NCBI GenBank assembly: GCA_900757145.1
Contig: CAAEMT010000055.1
Span: forward strand, 1 to 45,615
DNA: 45,615 nt
Reading direction: 5' to 3'
Source of the DNA: Lachnospiraceae bacterium
GTDB lineage: Bacteria; Bacillota; Clostridia; Lachnospirales; Lachnospiraceae
Positions 17,191 to 25,601 of this stretch are shown here, one piece after another. Every line of letters starts with the position of its first letter. Position 1 is the first letter of the stretch. The translations under genes and the position numbers were made by a program. The notes under the pieces were generated by a model. The model made no database searches. It had not been told where the DNA came from and was given only the letters and a program-made list of their open reading frames with translations.

Positions 17191-17219
17191 AGTATAATGC
17201 GGCAATGTAAAGTCTACAA
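17191..17219 (-). promoter_or_regulatory. Predicted promoter of the importer operon
   Basis: Minus-strand TATACT -10 (17191-17196) with TTGTAG -35 (17214-17219) and a 17-base spacer. It lies about 70 bases ahead of the first permease start. The weak -35 leaves room for regulation; no recognisable operator was found. Confidence 0.5.
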
Positions 17220-17270
17220 GTATTCCCGCGTAAAGAGAAATTAAAAATACCGTAAATTACATCCGGGACA

Positions 17271-17308
17271 CAAAAAAACTGCAACAAGAGTTTAACTCTC
17301 ATTGCAGT
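17271..17308 (-). terminator. Terminator after lysA
   Basis: Arms ACTGCAA (17278-17284) and TTGCAGT (17302-17308) extend inward through AGAGTT/AACTCT pairs. On the minus strand the hairpin is followed by seven Ts. It lies 33 bases past the lysA stop. Confidence 0.9.
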
Positions 17309-17341
17309 CCTATAAATATTCTATATCATAACTATGACATA

Positions 17342-18610
17342 TTACAGTTTCATCCTGCTAAGTATGTCACAGAAATCAAATGTGGCAAAATAATCACGCG
17401 GCGTCTCTGCACGACGTATCATCTGTACATTTCCATCCTCTTTCAGCAGGATTTCTGCCGAACGCAGCTTTCCGTTATAATTATATCCCATCGAATAACC
17501 GTGAGCCCCCGTATCGTGTATCACGAGCAAATCACCCATATCTATTTTCGGAAGCTTTCTGTCAATCGCAAACTTATCGTTGTTCTCACAAAGAGAGCCT
17601 GTCACATCATACGTATGATCACACGGCTCATTTTCTTTTCCCATAACTGTGATATGATGATAAGCACCGTACATCGCAGGACGCATCAGATCTACTGCAC
17701 ATGCATCCACACCGATATATTCTTTATGTGTATGCTTCTCATTGATCGCCTTTGTCACAAGGCAGCCATACGGTCCGAGCATATATCTGCCAAGCTCTGT
17801 ATAAAGTGCCACATCCCCCATTCCTGCCGGAACGAGCACTTCTTCATATACTTCCCGGACGCCGCGTCCGATCGCATAAATGTCGTTTTTCTCCTGATCC
17901 GGACGGTACGGGATACCAATGCCTCCCGAGAGATTGATAAATTTTATTTTTACTCCAGTCATATCGCGAAGTCTTACGGCAAGCTCGAAGAGTACTTTCG
18001 CAAGCATCGGATAATATTCATTCGTTACCGTATTGCTCGCCAGAAACGCATGTATTCCAAACTCCTCAACGCCCTTCTCTTTCATGATACGAAACGCTTC
18101 CGCGATCTGTTCATCCGTCATACCGTATTTCGAATCGCCCGGATTATCCATAATATCATTACTGATCTTAAATAAACCGCCCGGATTATAGCGGCAGGAC
18201 ATTGTCTTTGGCAGGGAGCCGACTGCTTTTTCTACCTTTTCAATATGCGTAATATCGTCAAGATTGATAATCGCCCCCAGTTGTGCCGCCTTAGCAAATT
18301 CGTTATCCGGCGTATCATTTGAAGAAAACATAATGTCATGCCCCGTGATCCCTATTGCTTCTGAAAGCATCAGCTCAGTCAGCGAGGAACAGTCTGTTCC
18401 GCAGCCATATTCATGAAGGATCTGAATCAGAAACGGATTCGGAGTTGCCTTAACGGCAAAATACTCTTTAAATCCCTTATTCCACGAAAACGCTTCATAC
18501 AGTTCTTTTACGTTCTGCCTGATCCCTTTTTCATCGTACAGATGGAAAGGCGTCGGAAATTCTGCTGTTATCTCTTCAAGCTTTTCTTTTGTTACGAATG
18601 TTTTTTTCAT
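17342..18610 (-). CDS. lysA: Diaminopimelate decarboxylase
   Basis: A 422-residue fold-III PLP decarboxylase. The PLP lysine is about K54 (YFAVKATPNP). CGTDCSSLTELMLS, SGGIGIPYRP and the C-terminal active-site segments GSLCENNDKFA and HDTGAHGYSMGYNYN are as in LysA. It converts meso-diaminopimelate to lysine. The ATG at 18610 has AGGAG six bases upstream and gives the usual start; the frame is open for 18 more codons without a good site. It is flanked by its own promoter and terminator, so it is a single-gene unit. A relative acting on carboxynorspermidine is less likely given the motifs. Confidence 0.88.
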   Translation of the reverse strand: MKKTFVTKEKLEEITAEFPTPFHLYDEKGIRQNVKELYEAFSWNKGFKEYFAVKATPNPFLIQILHEYGCGTDCSSLTELMLSEAIGITGHDIMFSSNDTPDNEFAKAAQLGAIINLDDITHIEKVEKAVGSLPKTMSCRYNPGGLFKISNDIMDNPGDSKYGMTDEQIAEAFRIMKEKGVEEFGIHAFLASNTVTNEYYPMLAKVLFELAVRLRDMTGVKIKFINLSGGIGIPYRPDQEKNDIYAIGRGVREVYEEVLVPAGMGDVALYTELGRYMLGPYGCLVTKAINEKHTHKEYIGVDACAVDLMRPAMYGAYHHITVMGKENEPCDHTYDVTGSLCENNDKFAIDRKLPKIDMGDLLVIHDTGAHGYSMGYNYNGKLRSAEILLKEDGNVQMIRRAETPRDYFATFDFCDILSRMKL

Positions 18611-18692
18611 ACTCTTCTCCTCTTTATGTACCTGTCCTTTTAGATCCGCATTTAGCAGCTGCAAATCTGTGTTTTATACATTTCTATGTATA

Positions 18693-18720
18693 ACTATAAA
18701 CACCAGACAAAAAATGTCAA
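18693..18720 (-). promoter_or_regulatory. Promoter of lysA
   Basis: Minus-strand TTGACA (18715-18720), a 16-base spacer, and TATAGT (18693-18698). The -35 box overlaps the last codons of the LTA-synthase-like gene, so the two units are packed without a visible terminator between them. Confidence 0.7.
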
Positions 18721-20699
18721 GACTTACCTCCAAAAAATGCGTCCATCCTGTTTTCTTTATCCACCAGATAATTGTACTGCAGAATCTTATATTCATCCAG
18801 TATGTCGGTATATACATTCTCTGTGCGGCTGTGGAATGTCCCGTCTGTGCCGCGGTATACATTGCCTGTTATCACAGGAATCTGTTCCATAAGCCCTTTA
18901 AGATACGTCTGATATCCTGTCAAAGGAAGTCCTGCATATTCCATCAGGATACCTCCGAGATAATTCACGCTAATCCCATCGTAATACGTATGTTCCAGAC
19001 CGTAATTACTCCAGACTAAAAAAGGAACCCTGTACCCAAGCTGTACGTAGTCCAGTGTATCCTCCTGCTGTACACCGCTGATACGCTGTACTACATTTGT
19101 AATATAATCAGACGGCTGATGATCTCCGAACATCAGCACAATAACAGGCTCCTCCTGCTCCTCAAAATACAAAAGCAGCTCCTGCAGTGCCCTGTCCGTC
19201 TCATTCATAAGCGTCAGATACTTTTCTGTTGCCTGCACACTTGTCGTTTTGGGTGATACATTCTCTAGCTTCAGGTAAGAATCAAAATCAGGTGAAGGCT
19301 TACTGTAGCCTCCGTGATTCTGCATCGTCACCTCAAAGATAAATGACCTGCCGCCCTCCGCCTTTGTTTCTTCAAACTCTTCGATGATCTTATCAAAGGC
19401 TGCGCGGTCGCTGACGTACCCTCTCATCTGATGCGGCTCATAAAAATCCTTCAGGCTTAAGAATTCATCAAATCCAAAATACTCATAGACCTGATCCCTA
19501 TCCCAGCCCGAGGCATTGTACGGATGAATAGCAGTCGCTGTATAGCCGAAATTTTTCAGATAAGAAGCAAGCGATGGCATCTCGTCATTAATATACTGCT
19601 GATACGGCACGCTGCCTGTCGGCAGAAACGCCATCGTATTGCCCGTCAAAAACTCAAACTCTGTATTGGCCGTATTCCCGCCTTTCACAGATACATAGAC
19701 CTCTCCGCCGACACACTCCTGCTGCATCGCTTTGAAAAACGGCATCACTTCCTCACTTGTCTGAAAATCTCCCCAGACGGACAGATCGGAAAACGCTTCA
19801 TCCATGATCGCAATAATATGCGGCAGCTTAGCGCTTTCCTGCGAATCTGCCGCAGCAGACGTCCCGTCTTCTTCCTCTGTTTCCAGCGCCGCATCCGCAA
19901 TCTCCTGCGCTCTCTTCGGTGAATAGCCATCCGGCTCCTCTATGTTCAAAAATCGCAGGTTCCCGAGAAACGCTGCCGCTATCCCGTTATTCCGGTAAAG
20001 CACGTTCAGGGTAAACAGCGTCGTATCCATACCAAAAAAACTCTGCACACCGCTTTTCTGAATTCCCGTAATATAGGCGCCGAGCATGAAAACGCTTATG
20101 GCAGAACACGCCAGACGCACGCGGAGTTTTCCGAAGCGCACGCGCGACTTTGAACCAAGCAGGATCACCCAAATAAAGACAAACAACACAAATGCTGTTC
20201 TCCAGGTGATCGTAAACGTATAATTATCCGCTACTGATGCCGCCGTTCCAAGCGAGAGAAAATCCCACGGAACGATCGGTGAAGACCTGAAGCTTACAAC
20301 AAAATAATTGGCAAGACCAAAAAGCATCGGTATAAGCGTCGCAGCAAGAAACCCCCAACGGATGCTCCCAAAAAGAAATGATACCGCAGCGTACAGCAGA
20401 TAAAAAAACAGCAGGTTCAGCGCTATGATCGAAGGCTTAAGGTCAGACAGCACATGCGTGTAGTTTTCAAGCGCACCGAAGGATACCGCAGGCAAAATGA
20501 GATAAAAAAGAGCAGACACAATCCTTCCATATGTAAATTTACAGTAAAGGAAGAAACCCGCTCCTATGCTAAGTATCGCCGCTGCCACAGAATACGGAAG
20601 ATTCATCCCCTCTCCTGCAATGGCAGCACCTGTAATTATAAACATAGCTGCGGTCAGTAGGATCGCTGCCGCAGCTCTTTTTATTTCAAATTTCAACAT
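18717..20699 (-). CDS. LTA-synthase-family phosphoglycerol transferase/sulfatase-like membrane protein
   Basis: A 660-residue protein with about five N-terminal membrane helices (within residues 1-200) and a C-terminal extracellular sulfatase-fold domain from about residue 290. Catalytic features of LtaS-type enzymes are visible: the metal Glu in AIMDEAFSD, the nucleophile region SVKGGNTANTEFEF with the candidate Thr, a WDRDQVYEYFGFDEF segment and the metal-binding MFGDHQPS. It should transfer glycerol-phosphate from phosphatidylglycerol to a glycan or teichoic acid chain on the outer face of the membrane. The gene starts three bases after the rhomboid-like gene stop, so the two are co-translated. 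The exact acceptor is not known; other phosphoglycerol transferases share this layout. Confidence 0.88.
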   Translation of the reverse strand: MLKFEIKRAAAAILLTAAMFIITGAAIAGEGMNLPYSVAAAILSIGAGFFLYCKFTYGRIVSALFYLILPAVSFGALENYTHVLSDLKPSIIALNLLFFYLLYAAVSFLFGSIRWGFLAATLIPMLFGLANYFVVSFRSSPIVPWDFLSLGTAASVADNYTFTITWRTAFVLFVFIWVILLGSKSRVRFGKLRVRLACSAISVFMLGAYITGIQKSGVQSFFGMDTTLFTLNVLYRNNGIAAAFLGNLRFLNIEEPDGYSPKRAQEIADAALETEEEDGTSAAADSQESAKLPHIIAIMDEAFSDLSVWGDFQTSEEVMPFFKAMQQECVGGEVYVSVKGGNTANTEFEFLTGNTMAFLPTGSVPYQQYINDEMPSLASYLKNFGYTATAIHPYNASGWDRDQVYEYFGFDEFLSLKDFYEPHQMRGYVSDRAAFDKIIEEFEETKAEGGRSFIFEVTMQNHGGYSKPSPDFDSYLKLENVSPKTTSVQATEKYLTLMNETDRALQELLLYFEEQEEPVIVLMFGDHQPSDYITNVVQRISGVQQEDTLDYVQLGYRVPFLVWSNYGLEHTYYDGISVNYLGGILMEYAGLPLTGYQTYLKGLMEQIPVITGNVYRGTDGTFHSRTENVYTDILDEYKILQYNYLVDKENRMDAFFGGKS

Positions 20700-20702
20700 A
20701 AT

Positions 20703-21530
20703 TCATGATTCCTTTGTCGTTTTCACATGCTGGTGCGTAAAAAGATGATCCTGACAATATTCATAATTGCCCTCACATTTTGAACAATAGCGAAATTCCA
20801 GATGTTCTCCGTCCTTTTCTGTTCTTCCGCACACCGCGCATTTGTGGATCGTACCGCCTTTGGGCTGTACCTTCTGGACATTTTTTTTGAATTCATTGCG
20901 GCGATGCACCTCTTTTGGAGAATACCGCCTCAAGTTCCTGCTCATCAGGAAGAAAATAACAAAATTCAAAAGTGACATCAGGATCGATATGCGGTCTCCC
21001 CAGCTTCCCTGCACCATAGACAGCAGGATAAAGAAGCCGTATATATACCCCATCCACTTCATCTTGATCGGGATAATGAACATCAGCAGGACTTCCATAT
21101 CCGGATACGTCAACGCAAATGCGAGAAAGATCGACATATTGATATAATATGTGCTGTACCATCCTACCTGTCCGGTAATAAAATAAAGCAGAAATGCTCC
21201 GATCACCGTAAAAAATACGCCGGAAAGGATATAGACATTAAACCGGAAAGTTCCCCATGTATATTCCAGTGTCCGTCCAAGTGAAAAATAAAAATACAGC
21301 ATGATTACAGTAAACAGTGACAGGCCCTCCGGCGGCACAAGCACCCATGTGATCACTCTCCATATTTGCCCCCGCAGCACAAGCGCAGGGTTCAGATAAA
21401 GAAATGAAATAATCTCCGGCATCAGAGCTGTCAGTATATACCCCGCCGCATAAACCGCGATCATAATCATCGGAAGATTGCGGATCGCGTACTTTCCGTA
21501 TTTTCGTTCCATTTTATCAAGAAAATTCAT
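20703..21530 (-). CDS. Rhomboid-like membrane protein with C-terminal zinc ribbon
   Basis: A 275-residue protein with six or so membrane helices in residues 15-210, arranged like a rhomboid (a large first loop with GQIWRVITWVLVPPEG). The Gly-x-Ser-Gly active-site helix and its His partner are not recognisable: the corresponding region reads YYINMSIFLAFALTYPDMEVLL. It therefore looks like an inactive rhomboid relative. The tail carries CAVCGR and YCSKCEGNYEYCQDH, a probable zinc ribbon facing the cytoplasm. The ATG at 21530, after an AGAGGA site, is preferred to an upstream start. A consensus promoter precedes it and it is co-transcribed with the LTA-synthase-like gene, hinting at a role in envelope-polymer assembly or turnover. 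Function is inferred from position only. Confidence 0.75.
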   Translation of the reverse strand: MNFLDKMERKYGKYAIRNLPMIMIAVYAAGYILTALMPEIISFLYLNPALVLRGQIWRVITWVLVPPEGLSLFTVIMLYFYFSLGRTLEYTWGTFRFNVYILSGVFFTVIGAFLLYFITGQVGWYSTYYINMSIFLAFALTYPDMEVLLMFIIPIKMKWMGYIYGFFILLSMVQGSWGDRISILMSLLNFVIFFLMSRNLRRYSPKEVHRRNEFKKNVQKVQPKGGTIHKCAVCGRTEKDGEHLEFRYCSKCEGNYEYCQDHLFTHQHVKTTKES

Positions 21531-21567
21531 AATCAATCCTCTTTCCAAATCAGTTTCATTTCTGCTC

Positions 21568-21596
21568 ATTATAAATTTTACAGCACAGTTTGTCAA
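21568..21596 (-). promoter_or_regulatory. Consensus promoter for the rhomboid-like/LTA-synthase-like operon
   Basis: Minus-strand TTGACA (21591-21596), 17 bases, TATAAT (21568-21573): both boxes are perfect sigma-A consensus. The start codon is 38 bases downstream. Confidence 0.9.
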
Positions 21597-21633
21597 TCTG
21601 GCGAGAGGGTGTTTTCCGCTTCTTTATACTTTT

Positions 21634-21819
21634 TTAAGAAAGCGTGGAGATCTTTGGAATACAAATCTGATCCCCGATCTGAAGATTATAGACATCGAGG
21701 TAAGGATTCGCAAAGATCAGCGCCGAAACACGCACCTTATATTTTTTGCCGATTAGATACAGCGTATCTCCCTTTTCTACCGTATGAACAAAACCAATGC
21801 ATTTTCCAGAATAACTCAT
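21634..21819 (-). CDS. Small single-LysM-domain protein
   Basis: A 61-residue protein that is almost entirely one LysM domain (residues about 10-57: HTVEKGDTLYLIGKKYKV, then ANPYLDVYNLQIGDQICIP). LysM domains bind N-acetylglucosamine-containing glycans such as peptidoglycan. There is no signal peptide and no other domain, so it may act inside the cell or spore, or be exported by an unknown route; similar stand-alone LysM proteins occur in spore-formers. A GGGGGA site lies six bases before the ATG. It reads into the promoter of the next operon on the same strand and is divergent from aroC. Confidence 0.85.
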   Translation of the reverse strand: MSYSGKCIGFVHTVEKGDTLYLIGKKYKVRVSALIFANPYLDVYNLQIGDQICIPKISTLS

Positions 21820-21882
21820 ATAGATCCCCCTTTTCAGACTCCTTTTGGCAATGCGAAATGCCGCAAAGCGCCTTTACTCTTC

Positions 21883-21910
21883 AGTATATGCAGAATGCGT
21901 CGTATGTTCA
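21883..21910 (-). promoter_or_regulatory. Possible promoter of the LysM gene
   Basis: Minus-strand TATACT (21883-21888) with TGAACA (21905-21910) and a 16-base spacer, about 65 bases before the ATG. The -35 is only a partial match. Confidence 0.35.
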
Positions 21911-21954
21911 CAGAATATATACCTGCCTGACATTCTAAATTCTCTTGTCAAGCA

Positions 21955-21983
21955 AACGCAGATAGCGTATACTCAGACGCATG
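21955..21983 (+). promoter_or_regulatory. Promoter of aroC
   Basis: TTGTCA (21955-21960), 17 bases, TATACT (21978-21983). The aroC ATG at 22017 follows with an AGAGGA ribosome site. Confidence 0.75.
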
Positions 21984-22016
21984 ACAAACTAAAATATAAA
22001 AGAAAAGAGGACGTAT

Positions 22017-23120
22017 ATGGCAGGTTCATCATTCGGAACAATTTTTAAAGTCACGACCTGGGGGGAATCTCACGGAAAGGCGATCGGCGCAGTCGCAGAC
22101 GGCGTTCCGGCAGGCATCCCTCTGTGTGAAGAGGATATACAGAAATATCTGGATAAGCGAAAACCGGGACAGAATAAGTATACGACAGCACGGTCGGAAT
22201 CAGATGCAGTCGAAATCCTCTCCGGTGTGTTCGAAGGCAAAACGACCGGAACCCCTATCTCGCTTCTGGTTCGCAATACAGACCAGCGTTCCAGAGATTA
22301 CGGTTCGATCAGCGAGCTGTACCGTCCCGGACACGCAGACTATACATATGACTGCAAGTACGGTTTCCGTGATTACCGCGGAGGCGGCCGTTCTTCGGGA
22401 CGCGAGACGATCGGGCGCGTTGCTGCAGGCGCAATCGCAATGAAGCTGCTTCGCGAGCTCGGCATCACTGTGACGGCGTATGTCAGCCAGATCGGTCCGG
22501 TTTCTATCGACCGCTCCCGCATGGTTCTGTCTGCGATCGAAGACAGCCCTGTGCGCATGCCTGATCCCGACGCCTCAAAGCAGGCGCTCGATTATCTGAA
22601 CACCTGTATCGACTCTCTCGATTCAAGCGGCGGGACTGTGGAGTGTATCGTACGAAATCTTCCGGCAGGGCTTGGAGAACCTGTCTTTGACAAACTGGAC
22701 GCTTCCCTTGCAAAAGCGATCATGTCGATCGGCGCTGTCAAGGCAGTCGAGATCGGCGACGGCACTCTCGCTGCTATTCGCAAAGGCTCTGAAAACAACG
22801 ACTGCTATACCGCCTGTGAAAACGGTGCTCCCACTAAAGCTACTAATCACAGCGGCGGCATTTTGGGCGGAATCAGCGATGGCTCTCCGCTTTTGCTGCG
22901 TGCGTCCTTCAAGCCTACGCCTTCGATCGCCAGACCGCAGATGATGCTTGGCAGGGACGGCCGCTGCCATGAAGCGGCGATACACGGACGGCACGATCCC
23001 ATTATTGTATCACGCGCCGTTGTCGTTGTAGAAGCGATGACTGCACTGACTCTTGCAGATCATCTCCTGCTTGGGATGTCCTCCCGCATGGAACACCTGA
23101 AAAAAATCTATACTCCGTAA
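22017..23120 (+). CDS. aroC: Chorismate synthase
   Basis: The 367-residue protein has the family signatures GSSFGTIFKVTTWGESHGKAIG near the N-terminus, RSRDYGSISELYRPGHADYTY and GGGRSSGRETIGRVAAGAIA in the middle, and SDGSPLLLRASFKPTPSI toward the end. It removes phosphate from EPSP to give chorismate using reduced FMN, the last common step of aromatic amino acid synthesis. It stands alone on the plus strand with its own promoter and terminator, away from other aro genes. Starting with MAGSSFGTIF at the first ATG fits all homologues. Confidence 0.98.
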   Translation: MAGSSFGTIFKVTTWGESHGKAIGAVADGVPAGIPLCEEDIQKYLDKRKPGQNKYTTARSESDAVEILSGVFEGKTTGTPISLLVRNTDQRSRDYGSISELYRPGHADYTYDCKYGFRDYRGGGRSSGRETIGRVAAGAIAMKLLRELGITVTAYVSQIGPVSIDRSRMVLSAIEDSPVRMPDPDASKQALDYLNTCIDSLDSSGGTVECIVRNLPAGLGEPVFDKLDASLAKAIMSIGAVKAVEIGDGTLAAIRKGSENNDCYTACENGAPTKATNHSGGILGGISDGSPLLLRASFKPTPSIARPQMMLGRDGRCHEAAIHGRHDPIIVSRAVVVVEAMTALTLADHLLLGMSSRMEHLKKIYTP

Positions 23121-23164
23121 GAACAAAATTTTTTGATAACAAGAAACCATAGACTTTCTGCATG

Positions 23165-23215
23165 AAAAGGACTGCCGCAAAATACTTTCTTCGTATTTTG
23201 CAGCAGTCCTTTTTT
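23165..23215. terminator. Bidirectional terminator between aroC and the beta-propeller gene
   Basis: A long stem pairs AAGGACTGC-GCAAAATAC (23167-23185) with GTATTTTGC-GCAGTCCTT (23193-23211) with one mismatch and a seven-base loop. T-runs follow on both strands, six on plus and four on minus. It ends aroC (+) and the gene at 23265 (-). Confidence 0.93.
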
Positions 23216-23264
23216 ACCGGATACGTTTGCGAACAGCCGCACAGATAGCCGCATCCGTCTTTTA

Positions 23265-24329
23265 TCACTCCTGATCGGTATACTCGGAAATCAGAATACA
23301 GTTCGGCGTCTCGATCTTGATCGGACGCCCCTTCATCACAAGCAGTCCCTTCTCATAATCGATCGTAAAGAAACGAATCTCATTCGTCTCATGATTGAGC
23401 ACAACGAGCGTCTTCTCCCCCGGAAATACATCAATATCTTTCGGATAATCTCCACTGATAGGCAGACAGCAAAGCCGCGTCAGAAGTCCCGTTTCCTGAT
23501 CGACCGCAAATACTGCCGCCGTATTTTCTCCGGCAGTCGAAGCGTACAGATATTTGCCACTTGGCGAGAGCTTCATGCCGCAGCATGCGCTTCCCTTTGT
23601 CTGTGGATCACGCAGTACAGATACCGACTGTATTTTCTCAAACTCAGGAGATTTGCCTGTGCCGTCATACGTATATACAACGATCTCATTTGTCAGCTCG
23701 CAGTTGATGTAGGCAAAACGTCCGTCATTGCTGAATGTCAGAAGCCTTGGACCGGAATCAAGCTTGCAGCGCAGAATATCGTAAAGATTGATCCTTCCGG
23801 TCTGTTCATTGATCTTGTATATTTTTACATGATCGACGCCGTTGTCAACTGCACAGAGGTACTTGTCATCCGGAGTCGGCAGCACGCAGCTTACATGCGG
23901 ACGGAAATTTCGTTCTGCCACGCTTCCAAGCCCTTTGTGAAATACTCCGTCCATAATGGAACCAAGCCGTCCGTCCCTGTGCGTATGAACAACCGTTACT
24001 TTTCCGTCATGGTAACCGCCCACATAAAGAAACTTTCCATTTTTGCTCGTGGAAAGATAACAGCCGCGCATACCGTCAATACCGACCTGATTGATAGGCT
24101 CAAGCCCTCCGTCCGGAAGGATCCGCAGCACCTCGACTCCTTCGTCCGCGATCGAATAGAGATACTTTCCATTGTAAGATTTTGTCATATGAGAGGCATT
24201 ATTGACCGGTACTACATTTCGCTCCGTCATCGTCCCCGCCTCTACGTCAATATCAAATATATGAATTCCGATGCTGCTGCCGTGTGTATACGTACCGACA
24301 TACGCTACATACTTCTTCTGTCCGCCCAT
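23265..24329 (-). CDS. Lactonase-family seven-bladed beta-propeller protein (YbhE-like 6-phosphogluconolactonase)
   Basis: About 354 residues of repeated beta-propeller blades. The opening VAYVGTYTHGSSIGIHIFDID, the segments SYNGKYLYSIADEG and LLTFSNDGRFAYINCEL, and the closing TLVVLNHETNEIRFFTIDYEKGLL are typical of the lactonase Pfam family. The best-known members hydrolyse 6-phosphogluconolactone, but many homologues have other substrates and no pentose-phosphate gene is nearby. Start: two adjacent ATGs (24332 and 24329) follow AGGAGG; the second has the better six-base spacing. A promoter and a terminator flank it, so it is monocistronic and divergent from the pseudouridine synthase gene. 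Confidence 0.85.
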   Translation of the reverse strand: MGGQKKYVAYVGTYTHGSSIGIHIFDIDVEAGTMTERNVVPVNNASHMTKSYNGKYLYSIADEGVEVLRILPDGGLEPINQVGIDGMRGCYLSTSKNGKFLYVGGYHDGKVTVVHTHRDGRLGSIMDGVFHKGLGSVAERNFRPHVSCVLPTPDDKYLCAVDNGVDHVKIYKINEQTGRINLYDILRCKLDSGPRLLTFSNDGRFAYINCELTNEIVVYTYDGTGKSPEFEKIQSVSVLRDPQTKGSACCGMKLSPSGKYLYASTAGENTAAVFAVDQETGLLTRLCCLPISGDYPKDIDVFPGEKTLVVLNHETNEIRFFTIDYEKGLLVMKGRPIKIETPNCILISEYTDQE

Positions 24330-24360
24330 CATAAACCTCCTGTTCTTGTTTATTTTTATC

Positions 24361-24389
24361 ATCTTACCACATGTATGACTCTTTGTTAA
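24361..24389 (-). promoter_or_regulatory. Promoter of the beta-propeller gene
   Basis: Minus-strand TTAACA (24384-24389), 17-base spacer, TAAGAT (24361-24366), about 30 bases before the start. Confidence 0.65.
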
Positions 24390-24420
24390 GCAAAATATGC
24401 ATAAAAGAGCCGAAACACTA

Positions 24421-24448
24421 TTGACACGGTATCTGTTTTCCGTATAAT
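24421..24448 (+). promoter_or_regulatory. Consensus promoter of the RluA-type gene
   Basis: TTGACA (24421-24426), 16 bases, TATAAT (24443-24448). Both boxes are perfect. The start is 43 bases downstream. Confidence 0.9.
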
Positions 24449-24491
24449 CAATCTCACAAAACAGCGGTATATAAAGGAGCAGATAACAGAT

Positions 24492-25454
24492 ATGATAAGA
24501 ACTCTCTCATGGCAGATCGACGCTGCTGATCCTGACGCTACAATTGAACAGTTTCTGCGTGCGCACGGCTGCTCGCATCATGTCATGACACACCTAAAGC
24601 GCACAGAACGCGGTATCCTGAGAAACGGCGTATGGGCATATACGAACGAACGTCTTGCCGCCGGCGATCTTCTGGAAATTTGTCTGATCGAATCAGAATC
24701 CTCTGTAAACATTACACCGATACGTATGCCTTTGTCCATCGTCTATGAGGATGAAGATCTGCTTGTGATCAATAAACCGGCAGATACGCCGATCCATCCC
24801 TCGATCAACAACCACGAAAATACGCTTGCAAACGGCATCATGTATTATTATGCCTCGCAGAATATTCCCTTTGTCTACCGCTGTATCAACCGTCTCGACC
24901 GCGACACGAGCGGACTCTTAATCATAGCGAAAAACATGTTAAGCGGAGCGATCCTCTCGAAAATGTCTGCTGAGCGCAAAATCCACCGCGAATATCTCGC
25001 GATCACCGAAGGAACGCTCAATGATTCCGGCAGGATCGACGCGCCGATCGCCCGTGCGTGCGGCTCCGCGATCGAGCGGTGCGTAGACTTTGTACACGGA
25101 GAGCGCGCCGTCACGCATTATAAGAGTTTGCTGCACTTTTTTGCAAAAATTCCGGCACGGACAGAGTGCTTCCCTGATACGGAAATTCCCGTACAGGCAG
25201 AAAACAAGCCCCTGACGCTTGCCTCAGTCCGTCTTGAAACAGGGCGTACACACCAGATACGCGTTCATATGAAGCATATCGGTCATCCGCTGATCGGAGA
25301 CTTTTTGTACAATCCGTCATGCGATGTCCCGATGCAAAGGCAGGCGCTTCACTCCTACCGTCTCTCCTTTTGCCACCCGCTCACCGGAAAAGAACTGGAC
25401 TTCACATGCGAACCTCCTGAGGATATGAAACGCCTGCTGCCAAAAAATATATAA
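24492..25454 (+). CDS. RluA-family pseudouridine synthase
   Basis: A 320-residue protein. An S4-like RNA-binding region occupies about residues 15-65 (TIEQFLRAHGCSHHVMTHLK). The catalytic domain contains NRLDRDTSGLLIIAK with the nucleophile Asp at about 136, LVINKPADTPIHPS before it, and RLETGRTHQIRVHMKHIGHPLIGD after it. These are the RluA/RluD motifs; the enzyme isomerises uridines in rRNA or tRNA. The specific site modified cannot be told from sequence. A consensus promoter precedes it and a hairpin begins at the stop codon, so it is a single-gene unit. Confidence 0.93.
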   Translation: MIRTLSWQIDAADPDATIEQFLRAHGCSHHVMTHLKRTERGILRNGVWAYTNERLAAGDLLEICLIESESSVNITPIRMPLSIVYEDEDLLVINKPADTPIHPSINNHENTLANGIMYYYASQNIPFVYRCINRLDRDTSGLLIIAKNMLSGAILSKMSAERKIHREYLAITEGTLNDSGRIDAPIARACGSAIERCVDFVHGERAVTHYKSLLHFFAKIPARTECFPDTEIPVQAENKPLTLASVRLETGRTHQIRVHMKHIGHPLIGDFLYNPSCDVPMQRQALHSYRLSFCHPLTGKELDFTCEPPEDMKRLLPKNI

Positions 25455-25498
25455 AAACACTGCAAAACGGAACTCCTCCTTTCCATCTTGCAGTGTTT
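25455..25498 (+). terminator. Hairpin terminator after the pseudouridine synthase gene
   Basis: Eleven-base perfect arms, AAACACTGCAA (25455-25465) and its complement (25488-25498), with a 22-base loop, starting directly after the stop codon. Only three Ts end the second arm, so termination may be partial. Confidence 0.7.
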
Positions 25499-25515
25499 CT
25501 CCTGTCATTTTGTGT

Positions 25516-25574
25516 CCGGCTGCTTGCATGCTTTGAGCCAGCAATTTTTATACCGGCTGCCCTTATGCTTTGAG
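25516..25574. repeat. Imperfect tandem repeat, 37-base period
   Basis: CCGGCTGC....ATGCTTTGAG occurs at 25516-25537 and again at 25553-25574, the four intervening bases differing. The repeat lies between the convergent ends of the pseudouridine synthase gene and trpS. No function is apparent. Confidence 0.6.
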
Positions 25575-25601
25575 TCGATTGTCAGCCCGCAGGCTTTCCT
25601 C

